Position numbers and translations under genes: made by a program
Part shown: positions 1 through 7,299 of the stretch, piece after piece
Layout of the letters: every line of letters begins with the position of its first letter
Numbering within the stretch: position 1 is the first letter of the stretch
The notes under the pieces: generated by a model
The model's input: only the letters and a program-made list of their open reading frames with translations
What the model was told of the DNA's origin: nothing
Database searches by the model: none
Assembly (NCBI GenBank): GCA_014384545.1
Contig: JACNFQ010000012.1
Location: 1 to 12,100, forward strand
Direction of reading: 5' to 3'
Source: a bacterium
GTDB taxonomy: Bacteria > UBP7 > UBA6624
DNA: 12,100 nt

Positions 1-545
1 TCCTCGCCCTCCAAATCGGGCATAGCACCCATCCCCAAGATGTGGAGGCTTCGCTGTAATGCCCACCTCATATCAACCCTTGAAAGCGAGGCGATATACT
101 CTTCGATACGAGGGAGTTGAGATTCAACGAAACGAAGAGATTCCTCTAGACCGTCCCACGGAACCTCAAACTGTGTGGCGATACGGAGCGTACGCAGCCA
201 AGGTGCTACCCGCGCCCGAAACTTGGTGTCATTTGTGGTCTTGAGTGGGTTTCGGGCATCACCCACAACGGTGTCAAGCACCTCCAGAATCATCCCTCTC
301 CCTTTGGGAACGAATGGAGGATCAACTTTCATCCGGTGATCCATCGCCATCATGAACTCACCCAGATGTTTATACCCACGCATCCCCATCATCTCCAAAT
401 CGATGGGGTTGAGTTTTGGGAGGAGTTCAACGACCCACTTCTGCCCCTTTATCCGTGCCGTTTGAGGCGTAGCAACACCCCCACCACACCCTACCAATAG
501 GAGGGCAAGTCCTACGATCGCTACCCGCCTAAAGCGTCTTGCCAA
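1..545 (-). CDS. Putative lipoprotein, C-terminus beyond window edge
   Basis: The frame is open from a TTG at 543-545 to the left edge, giving 181 full codons. It overlaps the etfA 3' end by 25 bp. The start is supported by an AAAGAGG-type ribosome binding site about 10 nt upstream and by the N-terminus it creates: Arg-rich (MARRFRR), a hydrophobic stretch at residues 8-18, and a lipobox LVGC with the acceptor Cys at residue 20, followed by a Gly run. This predicts export and lipid anchoring in the cell envelope. The mature part has a Met-rich patch (about residues 50-70) and an amphipathic helical look, with no motif I recognise. It is probably the last visible gene of the fab/etf operon, translated by coupling to etfA. 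No function can be assigned. Another TTG lies eight codons upstream, but it would lengthen the region before the signal. Confidence 0.72.
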   Translation of the reverse strand, partial: MARRFRRVAIVGLALLLVGCGGGVATPQTARIKGQKWVVELLPKLNPIDLEMMGMRGYKHLGEFMMAMDHRMKVDPPFVPKGRGMILEVLDTVVGDARNPLKTTNDTKFRARVAPWLRTLRIATQFEVPWDGLEESLRFVESQLPRIEEYIASLSRVDMRWALQRSLHILGMGAMPDLEGE

Positions 546-1402
546 GCTGTGGCGACCTCTTTCCAATCGGCGACCAATCCATAGTCGCAAACGTCAAAAA
601 TAGGAGCGTTCTCATCGGTATTGATAGCGACCACAATCCCAGCGTTTGCCATCCCTGCCCGATGTTGTACAGCGCCCGAAATCCCAAAGGCAAAATAGAA
701 CTTAGGGGCAACCTGCCGACCCGTTTGACCCACTTGGTGGGCATAAGGTATCCAGCCAGCGTCTACCGCAGCACGGCTAGCACCCACAGAGGCACCTAAC
801 TCCCTCGCCAAAGCACGGAGTAGATCAAACCCTTCCTTTCCACCCAATGCCCGTCCGCCAGACACGATTACATCGGCAGCTGTGATATCTCCTCCACTCC
901 CTTCAGGTTTGGAAACCTCCAAAGTCTCTACACCCACAAGGGAAGGCACCTCTACGACCTCTACGACAGGTTCTGTTGCCGGTAATCCCTCTCCCTCCAT
1001 CTGCCCCGTCAAGAAGAGTGCCGCACCACCAGATACTTCCGAGTGAAACCGAACTTTGCCCCCCATCCCCTGTTTGCTCAAAACCCAAGCACCAGGACCC
1101 CCCTCTAACGAATCGCAACCCGACACAATCCCTGCCCCACAAAGGGCAGCCCATCCCGCAAGAAGAGTTCGTGTCGGTGCATCGTCCGCACCGATCAAGA
1201 AATCCTCCCCATTCCACCGTTCTGCCATCATCCTAGAAAGAGCCAATGGGTCATCCCCATTCAAGTGGACTACGGTAGGCAATCCCACCTCTCCAGAAAC
1301 CCCCTCTCCCCACCATATCACCCCGTCAGCATGGGAGATCTTTGCTAGGCGGGAAAGTCCCTTAACATCCGCATCCTTGTGGGCGAGAATATATGGTGCC
1401 AT
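521..1402 (-). CDS. etfA: Electron transfer flavoprotein alpha subunit
   Basis: EtfA pairs with EtfB to form a soluble FAD heterodimer that shuttles electrons between acyl-CoA dehydrogenases and a quinone oxidoreductase, or in bifurcating forms NADH and ferredoxin. The C-terminal FAD domain is textbook: SGGRALGG at about 181-188, ASRAAVDAGW at 208-217 (FAD-contacting Arg210), VGQTG at 224-228, SGAVQH at 242-247, and NTDENAPIF at 261-269, where the usual Lys of NKD is Thr. The N-terminal domain is poorly conserved, and at 293 residues the protein is slightly short for the family (about 310-330). The ATG overlaps the etfB stop by one base (TGATG) and a GGGAGAGG ribosome binding site lies about 6 nt upstream. 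The sequence alone does not show whether it is a bifurcating or a conventional ETF. Confidence 0.95.
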   Translation of the reverse strand: MAPYILAHKDADVKGLSRLAKISHADGVIWWGEGVSGEVGLPTVVHLNGDDPLALSRMMAERWNGEDFLIGADDAPTRTLLAGWAALCGAGIVSGCDSLEGGPGAWVLSKQGMGGKVRFHSEVSGGAALFLTGQMEGEGLPATEPVVEVVEVPSLVGVETLEVSKPEGSGGDITAADVIVSGGRALGGKEGFDLLRALARELGASVGASRAAVDAGWIPYAHQVGQTGRQVAPKFYFAFGISGAVQHRAGMANAGIVVAINTDENAPIFDVCDYGLVADWKEVATAWQDALGG

Positions 1403-2160
1403 CAGAGCCCCTCTCCCTTCAACGCAGCCAATAGGTCGCCTAGCGCTTCTGCCCCACCTAGAATCTTCTTTTTCCTAGCTTGTTCTGGGTAGGTCGTTTC
1501 CACCACCCTCCCCCTCAAGCTCCAATCCAAATCTGATTCAGTCAGACCCAAGCGGTCAGCATCAACTGTCGTTGCCTCGGGCGCCATCAGAATAGCCATC
1601 ACATCCGCAATGCGTGGTTCGGAAACCGTTTTGAACACCGACACCACGGCGGGGGTCTTTACCTGCACCTTTGCTTCAAGACCTCCTCTCCGTTGCCACA
1701 AAACTAGGGTCTCTCCTAGAGACTCAAACTGAGTCACATTACCTACATACGCCCACCCCAAGAGGGCTGCAACCGCTGGAGGAACCATCCCGCTCTTTCC
1801 ATCTGCTGATGACGCCCCCATAAAGACGACCTGTGGATCGATTATTTGGACAGCTCCCGCCAACGCTCTTGCCGTGAGTGTGATGTCTGCCCCAGCCAAA
1901 CGGTCATCCATCAAATGCCACGATTCCGCACACCCCTTGGCAACGAGATCCTTGAGCATCTCTTCACCCGCCGCCGGCGCCATTGTGGCGACGGCGGCTT
2001 CGCCACCTACAGCCTCGGCCCACAAGGCGGCAAGTTCCACAGCTGCCTCATCATCCGGGTTGACTCCTCCTTGGACTCCTTCCCTCTTTAGACACCCCTT
2101 ATCATCTATTCCCACCTCTGTCGTAGAGGGGACCTGTTTTGCGAATGCTAGGCTTTTCAT
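1402..2160 (-). CDS. etfB: Electron transfer flavoprotein beta subunit
   Basis: Partner of EtfA in the ETF heterodimer; in conventional ETFs this subunit binds structural AMP, in bifurcating ones a second FAD. Seen here: an N-terminal strand MKSLAFAKQVP, then NPDDEAAVE at 34-42 (the family's NPxDExAxE), a GADITLTARALA segment at about 90-101, and GASSADGKSGMVPPAVAALLG at about 115-135, equivalent to the nucleotide-binding loop. KAKVQVKTPAVVSV-like strands follow. Length 252 matches the family (about 250-260). The start overlaps the ACAD stop as ATGA, and AAGGAG sits 4 nt before the ATG. The order ACAD-etfB-etfA is the classic arrangement for a dehydrogenase with a dedicated ETF, so this ETF most likely serves the ACAD directly upstream. 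Confidence 0.94.
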   Translation of the reverse strand: MKSLAFAKQVPSTTEVGIDDKGCLKREGVQGGVNPDDEAAVELAALWAEAVGGEAAVATMAPAAGEEMLKDLVAKGCAESWHLMDDRLAGADITLTARALAGAVQIIDPQVVFMGASSADGKSGMVPPAVAALLGWAYVGNVTQFESLGETLVLWQRRGGLEAKVQVKTPAVVSVFKTVSEPRIADVMAILMAPEATTVDADRLGLTESDLDWSLRGRVVETTYPEQARKKKILGGAEALGDLLAALKGEGL

Positions 2161-3401
2161 CCATCCAACTCCTTGCGTAGTTCTTCAGGGATGTATTGGT
2201 CAATAGATGGGATGTACGCATCCAAGAACGCATATCCTGTCGCTTCCCTTGCCAAGTGACGACTTACCACCAACCTCTGCACTTGGTTTGTCCCTTCGTA
2301 GATTTGGGTAATCTTCGCATCTCGCATATATTTCTCTACAGGAAAATCCTTCATAAACCCATACCCACCAAAGATCTGAACAGCTTGGACGGTGACCCAC
2401 ATCGCTGTATCAGTAGCAAAGAGTTTTCCTTGGGCTGCCATCTTGTTTGCTTTTGCTTTGAGACGGGGGTCTTTGTCGGCAGCATCAATCGCACGCGCCG
2501 ATTCATAGACCAACTGTCGAGCCGCCTCAATCCGAGTGGACATATCAGCTAACAAGAAGCCCAATGCTTGATGTTTGTTGATGGGTACCCCAAACTGCAC
2601 ACGCTTAGAGGCAAACCTTGAAGCGTACTCAAAGGCGCCTTGTGCCAATCCCAGCGCCTGTGCCGCCACGCCTGGGCGAGCATGGTCCAAAGTCTCCATC
2701 GCAATCTTGAAACCCATCCCTTCCTTTTGACCCAAGAGATTCCAAGCGGGTACACGGCACCCCCTGAAGTTCAGTTCAGCGACTGGGGCACACCTGATAC
2801 CCATCTTGTCTTCAAGTTTCCCAACCTCAAAACCCGGCGTTCCCTTTTCGGCAACGACAGCAGAAATAGCCCGTGCACTTCCCACTTTTGAGGGATCAGA
2901 GACGCCAAAAATGGTGTAAAGGTCGGCTACACCCCCATTGGTGTTCCACTTCTTATCGCCATCAATGATGTATTCGTTGCCATCCTTGAGCGTCACCGTG
3001 CGCAAATCACTAGCGTTAGAGCCTGCTACTTTTTCGGAGAGACCAAAAGCGATCAGTTTTTCGCCTTGGGCAATCTGGGGCAACCATTTTTCCTTCTGTT
3101 CATCTCTCCCCCCCAGAATAATGGGATAGGAACCCAAAGCATTGACCGCATACATCACACCCACACCACCACATGCCCGGCTTAGTTGTTCCACCGCCAA
3201 CACCAGATTCAGATTCCCTAACCCCTCTCCGCCAAACTCCTTGGGTATCCAAATCCCCAATAGCCCCGCATCGGCCATCGCTTCCTTGACAGACCAAGGG
3301 TATTCCTGTTTTTGGTCAAACTCGGCTGCAACGGGTCGGACACTCTCTTCGGCAACGACTCGTGCCCGTTCCTGAACCTCTAGATTGATCTTATCTAACA
3401 T
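2157..3401 (-). CDS. Acyl-CoA dehydrogenase family flavoprotein
   Basis: FAD enzyme of the ACAD family, interconverting acyl-CoA and trans-2-enoyl-CoA with ETF as electron partner. The visible layout is complete: an N-terminal helical domain (1-115), a beta domain (about 116-225) and a C-terminal helical domain (226-414). Catalytic base candidate Glu369 lies in QIYEGTNQVQR, the position used by short- and medium-chain enzymes. The FAD-binding QIFGGYGFM (342-350) and RVQFGVPINKHQA (267-279) are present. The beta-domain motif is unusual: FGLSEKVAGSNASDLRT at 119-135 rather than TEPxAGSDA, and KWNTNGG rather than KxWITNG. The tail after about residue 390 is longer than in many SCAD-like enzymes. 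It lies 13 bp after fabF with a strong GGAGG six nt from the ATG. The text looks SCAD/butyryl-like, but substrate chain length is not readable. The location behind fabF suggests a link to fatty-acid synthesis. Confidence 0.93.
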   Translation of the reverse strand: MLDKINLEVQERARVVAEESVRPVAAEFDQKQEYPWSVKEAMADAGLLGIWIPKEFGGEGLGNLNLVLAVEQLSRACGGVGVMYAVNALGSYPIILGGRDEQKEKWLPQIAQGEKLIAFGLSEKVAGSNASDLRTVTLKDGNEYIIDGDKKWNTNGGVADLYTIFGVSDPSKVGSARAISAVVAEKGTPGFEVGKLEDKMGIRCAPVAELNFRGCRVPAWNLLGQKEGMGFKIAMETLDHARPGVAAQALGLAQGAFEYASRFASKRVQFGVPINKHQALGFLLADMSTRIEAARQLVYESARAIDAADKDPRLKAKANKMAAQGKLFATDTAMWVTVQAVQIFGGYGFMKDFPVEKYMRDAKITQIYEGTNQVQRLVVSRHLAREATGYAFLDAYIPSIDQYIPEELRKELDG

Positions 3402-3414
3402 CTCTTACCTCCAA

Positions 3415-4650
3415 CTATACTCTCCTAAAAACCAAACATCCATTATGCCCCCCAAAGGCAAAGGAGTTGCTAAGAGCGACATGGACCTCTTTCTCGCGAG
3501 GAGTACAGGGAACATGGTCCAAGTCACACTCTGGGTCGGGGCTGTCAAGATTGATGGTAGGGGGAATAAATCCTTCCTTGATAGCCAAAATGCAAGCTGC
3601 TGCTTCAACGGCTGCAGCAGCACCTAAGAGATGTCCATGCATACTCTTCGTACTCGAAACGGGAATCTCCTTCGCCACATCACCAAAAGCCTTATGGATA
3701 GCCGTGCTCTCCATTTTGTCATTGTAGGGCGTGCTGGTCCCGTGGGCGTTGATGTAATCCACAGCGCCCTTCGGAATCTGAGCGTCCTCCAGTGCCAACC
3801 GCATCGCAGCAGCAGGTGCTTCCCCATCAAGATTAGGTGCTGTAATATGGTGGGCATCACTCGTAGCACCAAACCCAGCCACTTCGGCCAACACTTCAGC
3901 TCCCCTCGCTTGAGCGTGCTCTTGGGATTCCATCACATAGACCACCGCGCCTTCGCCCATCACAAAACCTTCTCTATCTCTATCAAAAGGTCGACTCGCT
4001 TTGGTGGGGTTATCGTTGTACCCCAATGCCAACGCTTTCATGTTAGAAAACCCAGCTACCGAAACAGGCGTTATCGCCCCCTCGGTACCCCCTGTTACCA
4101 TCACATCTGCCTTTCCCCAACGGATCAAGTTGGCAGCATCTCCCATCGCAATTGCACTGGTGGCACAGGCAACAACGGGTGCCGAAGAGTACCCCTTTAG
4201 CCCATGGAGAATGCTGATCCAACCCGCGGCGATATTCGTGATGTTTTTGGGGATGTAATAGGGGCTTACGAATCGAGGACCCTTCTTGTTGATTTTCGCT
4301 ATCTGGGTTTCATGTTCCCACAACCCACCAATTCCGCTACCCACATTGACACCCACCCTGTAAGGATCCTCATTCTCGATCTGTAAACCAGCATTCTCAA
4401 CCGCTTCATGAGCTGCCCAAACCCCAAACTGGCAAAACCGATCCATCTGCCGAGCCTGTCTGGGGTCGATGCGGTCGGTTCCATCCCAATCCAACACCTC
4501 TGCGGCAATCTGGCATCTGTAGTCACTCGCATCAAATCCTGTAATAGGACCTGCCCCACTTTTCCCTTGACGAATCCCGTCCCACAGAGCTTCAGTGCCC
4601 TTCCCAAAAGGTGTAATTGCCCCGATGCCCGTAATAACGACCTTCGTCAT
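3415..4650 (-). CDS. fabF: 3-oxoacyl-ACP synthase II (KAS II)
   Basis: Elongating condensing enzyme: it joins malonyl-ACP to acyl-ACP with loss of CO2, extending the chain by two carbons in the cytoplasm. The thiolase fold and Cys-His-His catalytic set are complete: Cys162 in VVACATSAIAMGDA, His303 in NAHGTSTPYND, His340 in STKSMHGHLLGAA with Lys335, and the Gly-rich SFAFGGHNGCLVF C-terminus. SMHGH replaces the commoner SMTGH. Length 411 is normal. The ATG overlaps the fabG stop as ATGA, leaving no room for the acpP gene that commonly separates fabG and fabF. KAS I (FabB) is less likely, judging by the MTKVVITGIGAITPFG start and the ACATS nucleophile context. Confidence 0.95.
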   Translation of the reverse strand: MTKVVITGIGAITPFGKGTEALWDGIRQGKSGAGPITGFDASDYRCQIAAEVLDWDGTDRIDPRQARQMDRFCQFGVWAAHEAVENAGLQIENEDPYRVGVNVGSGIGGLWEHETQIAKINKKGPRFVSPYYIPKNITNIAAGWISILHGLKGYSSAPVVACATSAIAMGDAANLIRWGKADVMVTGGTEGAITPVSVAGFSNMKALALGYNDNPTKASRPFDRDREGFVMGEGAVVYVMESQEHAQARGAEVLAEVAGFGATSDAHHITAPNLDGEAPAAAMRLALEDAQIPKGAVDYINAHGTSTPYNDKMESTAIHKAFGDVAKEIPVSSTKSMHGHLLGAAAAVEAAACILAIKEGFIPPTINLDSPDPECDLDHVPCTPREKEVHVALSNSFAFGGHNGCLVFRRV

Positions 4651-5405
4651 GAAAAAGACATGCCCCCATTGATTTCAATCACTTGCCCCGTAATAAAAGC
4701 ACCCGCATCCGAAGACAACAACAACGCCATAGGGGCAACTTCATCCACAGCACCCATCCTTCCTAAAGGGATGTTGTCTAAGAAGTATTTCCTGATCTTG
4801 GGGTCTAGGTTCTCGGTCAATTCGGTCTCTATGATACCCGGAGAGAGGGCGTTGACCGTGATGTGCTGGGGTGCCATCTCTCGGGCAAGCACCCGCATAA
4901 GCCCCTCTAATCCTGCCTTACTAGCGGCGTAGTTTGCTTGCCCAGGACCCCCCACGGCGGCACTGACACTAGAAAGGAACAAGATGCGTCCATAAGGGCT
5001 CTTCATGAGGAGGCGTCCAGCATTCTTTGCCACATAAAAAGCACTATCTAAGTTTGATTGGAGCACTCGGCTCCACTTCTGTGGACTCATGAATAGTGCG
5101 GCGGCATCATCTCGAATCCCTGCTGAATGGACCACGATATCCATCCCTTCCATCCAAGCACCTGCCTCCTTGACCACCTTGGCAGCGATTTCAGGCTGCG
5201 CCAAATCTCCCCCAAAACAGTTCGCTGTTATCCCTTCTTTTTCAAGACTATCTACAGCTTCTTGGGCTCGCTCTGCATCAGACCGATACCCCAAAGCAAC
5301 TATAGCCCCATGAGTACCAAGAGCTTGGGCAATAGCGAAGCCTATTCCCCGAATCCCCCCCGTAACAAGAGCCCGCCTCCCCTTCAGATCAAATCGATGA
5401 CTCAT
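4647..5405 (-). CDS. fabG: 3-oxoacyl-ACP reductase (SDR family)
   Basis: NADPH-dependent short-chain dehydrogenase that reduces 3-oxoacyl-ACP to 3-hydroxyacyl-ACP. The Rossmann motif TGGIRGIG is at 15-22. The catalytic set is Asn118, Ser146 (LSSVSAAVGGPGQANY), Tyr159 and Lys163 (YAASK), and PGIIETELT at about 189-197 holds the family's substrate/cofactor loop. The usual NNAG is HSAG (93-96), a mild variant. Length 252 is standard. Start and stop both sit in ATGA overlaps, with fabD upstream and fabF downstream, so translation is coupled. The SDR family is broad, but position between fabD and fabF makes FabG the best call. Confidence 0.93.
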   Translation of the reverse strand: MSHRFDLKGRRALVTGGIRGIGFAIAQALGTHGAIVALGYRSDAERAQEAVDSLEKEGITANCFGGDLAQPEIAAKVVKEAGAWMEGMDIVVHSAGIRDDAAALFMSPQKWSRVLQSNLDSAFYVAKNAGRLLMKSPYGRILFLSSVSAAVGGPGQANYAASKAGLEGLMRVLAREMAPQHITVNALSPGIIETELTENLDPKIRKYFLDNIPLGRMGAVDEVAPMALLLSSDAGAFITGQVIEINGGMSFS

Positions 5406-6313
5406 TCTAGGAATCCTACGGCTAAAGGTGGTGCCTCAAGGTGGCATTTCGGTCTTGAATCCTCCCGAGGAGCCATCCCTGCAACGACCTTACCAGGCCC
5501 CACATCCAACCATACATCCCCCGGTTGGGTAGCGACTGTCTCCATATTCTGAACCCACTGTACCGCTCCCACGATTTGATCCACCAAACATCTCCTAATC
5601 TCGTCGGGTTCTTGGGCGTGCCATCCCCCTGTCGCATTCGAAGCTACGGGCCATTGGGGAGGGGTAATTTCTACACCTGACAAAGCGTCCGCCATCCTTT
5701 CGGCTACAGGTTGCATAAGCGGGGAGTGGAAAGGGGCGGAGACAGATAGCGGGACGGCACGGCGGAATCCAAAAGAGGGAGCGACTGAGGTGGCTCGCTG
5801 GATCGATTGGGCATCTCCTGAAAGCACCGTCTGAACAGGAGTATTTAGGTTGGCAGCGACCAAACACCCGTCTTCACTTGCCTCCCCCAAGAGTGCCTCT
5901 ACATCCCCCTTACCCAAGAGAGCGACCATGCCCCCTTCTCCATTAGGCACTGCCTCTTGCATCGCTTGCCCCCGCACCCGCACCAGGTGAAGGGCGTCCT
6001 CGTAAAGGAAAGAGCCCGCTGCACATAGGGCGGTGTATTCCCCTAGAGAGTGCCCTGCAGCCGCCACAGGTTCCAACCCCGCCGATGTCCATAAATCATG
6101 GAACGCCATCCCCACCGCTAGGAGTGCTGGTTGGGCATTGGCAGTAAGAGTTAGTTCGTCAGCTGGACCTTTTGTAACCAACGCTGAAAGGGAAAACCCA
6201 AGCACTTCATCGGCAATCAGAAGCCTCTCCCACGCTTGGGGGTTCCCATGAAAAGCGTCTGCCATTCCGGGCTTCTGGGCACCCTGTCCTGGATAAAGAA
6301 AGAGTCCTTTCAT
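5402..6313 (-). CDS. fabD: Malonyl-CoA:ACP transacylase
   Basis: Transfers malonyl from CoA to ACP to supply the extender unit. Counting from the chosen Met (position 6313), the motifs are PGQGAQ at about 8-13 (oxyanion Gln), GHSLGEY with nucleophile Ser89, the VRVRGQAMQ segment with substrate-binding Arg114, and SAPFHS with catalytic His196. WLDVGPGKVVAGM near the end is the family's GPGxVL strand. Length (303) is normal. I chose the ATG at 6313 because it gives an ATGA overlap with fabH, as at neighbouring junctions, and a family-like MKGLFLYPGQG start. An in-frame ATG three codons upstream (6322) is also possible, but it overlaps fabH by 13 bp and has no evident ribosome binding site. Confidence 0.94.
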   Translation of the reverse strand: MKGLFLYPGQGAQKPGMADAFHGNPQAWERLLIADEVLGFSLSALVTKGPADELTLTANAQPALLAVGMAFHDLWTSAGLEPVAAAGHSLGEYTALCAAGSFLYEDALHLVRVRGQAMQEAVPNGEGGMVALLGKGDVEALLGEASEDGCLVAANLNTPVQTVLSGDAQSIQRATSVAPSFGFRRAVPLSVSAPFHSPLMQPVAERMADALSGVEITPPQWPVASNATGGWHAQEPDEIRRCLVDQIVGAVQWVQNMETVATQPGDVWLDVGPGKVVAGMAPREDSRPKCHLEAPPLAVGFLE

Positions 6314-7299
6314 CCTTTCCATTTCGTAAGAATCGAGCCCCAGGCAAATCCAGCCCCAAAACTGGACATGAGGACCCAGTCGCCATCATTGATCAACCCA
6401 TCGTTGAGGGCATCGTTTGTCAATAGACCGATCGTGCCATCAGTGGTATTCCCATACTTAGTGATGTTGATGGGTGCTTTGGCTGGATCTAGCCCCAACC
6501 GCGACCCTATAGACTCTATCATTCGACCATTCGCCTGATGAAAAAGGTGGCATCCAATATCATCTACAGGGTCCAATTCGTTTCGTGAACAGATCTCTTC
6601 CACGATACCAACAAACTTGCGGATTCCATATTTGTAGACTTCGCGCCCATCCATCTTGATGTAGTGCATTCGGGCGTCCACCGTTTCATGGCTTGGAGGG
6701 TTTAGAGAACCACCCCCTGGCATGTTCAAGTAATCCCCTTTTTCACCATCAGAGCCTAAAAGGATGTCATGAATGCCATACCCTTCTGTATCTGCTTCTA
6801 ACAAGAACGCACCTGCCCCATCACCAAAAATAACCGCTGTAGAGCGATCCGTGAAATCCACGATAGAAGTCATATCATCCCCACCTATCACCAGTACCCG
6901 GTTATGTATCCCAGATTGAATGAACGCCGCACCTGAAGAGAGAGCATAAAGGAACCCAGGGCAAGCCGCAATCACATCCATCGCTCCAGCGTTCTTTGCG
7001 CCCAATGCGGCTTGGACAAGATTAGCCGTATTGGGAAAGATCATGTCTGGCGTAACGGTGGCAACGATGATCATGTCCAAGTCTTTGGGGTCCATTCCCC
7101 GCTTATCTAGTGCTCTTTGAGCCGCTGGGATACATAGCTTGCTCGTCGTCTCTCCAGGGGCACTTTTTCGCCGCTCTTGAATCATCGTCCGTTCCTGAAT
7201 CCACGCATCATTCGTATCCATGATTTTAGAGAGGTCGTCGTTCGTTACGACTTTTTCGGGGGCGTAAGCACCCACTGCGGTAATACAAGCCCGTCTCAT
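6310..7299 (-). CDS. fabH: 3-oxoacyl-ACP synthase III (KAS III)
   Basis: Initiates fatty-acid synthesis by condensing an acyl-CoA primer with malonyl-ACP; its specificity largely sets straight- or branched-chain starters. The catalytic triad is present: Cys113 in AACPGFLYAL, His254 in FHQANGRMIE, and Asn284 in KYGNTTDGTIG. Other family signatures are DAWIQERT (31-38), DRSTAVIFGDGAGA (151-164), SDGEKGDYLNMPGGGS and the C-terminal SSFGAGFAWGSIL. Two motifs differ from the common forms: ACPGF for ACSGF, and GNTTDGTI for GNTSAASI directly after the catalytic Asn. Length 329 is standard. The start overlaps plsX as ATGA, with a GGGG ribosome binding site about 9 nt upstream. Primer specificity cannot be inferred. 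Confidence 0.94.
   Translation of the reverse strand: MRRACITAVGAYAPEKVVTNDDLSKIMDTNDAWIQERTMIQERRKSAPGETTSKLCIPAAQRALDKRGMDPKDLDMIIVATVTPDMIFPNTANLVQAALGAKNAGAMDVIAACPGFLYALSSGAAFIQSGIHNRVLVIGGDDMTSIVDFTDRSTAVIFGDGAGAFLLEADTEGYGIHDILLGSDGEKGDYLNMPGGGSLNPPSHETVDARMHYIKMDGREVYKYGIRKFVGIVEEICSRNELDPVDDIGCHLFHQANGRMIESIGSRLGLDPAKAPINITKYGNTTDGTIGLLTNDALNDGLINDGDWVLMSSFGAGFAWGSILTKWKG

Noticed and set aside
529-744. Short reading frame inside etfA
   Set aside because: It lies in another frame of a strongly conserved FAD-domain region and shows no protein-like features.
3631-4200. 189-codon plus-strand reading frame opposite fabF
   Set aside because: It is antisense to conserved fabF catalytic regions, with a composition reflecting the codon shadow and no domain or ribosome binding site.
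6320-6322. fabD start at the upstream ATG
   Set aside because: It has no ribosome binding site and overlaps fabH by 13 bp; the ATG at 6313 fits the ATGA pattern and the family N-terminus. Not excluded.
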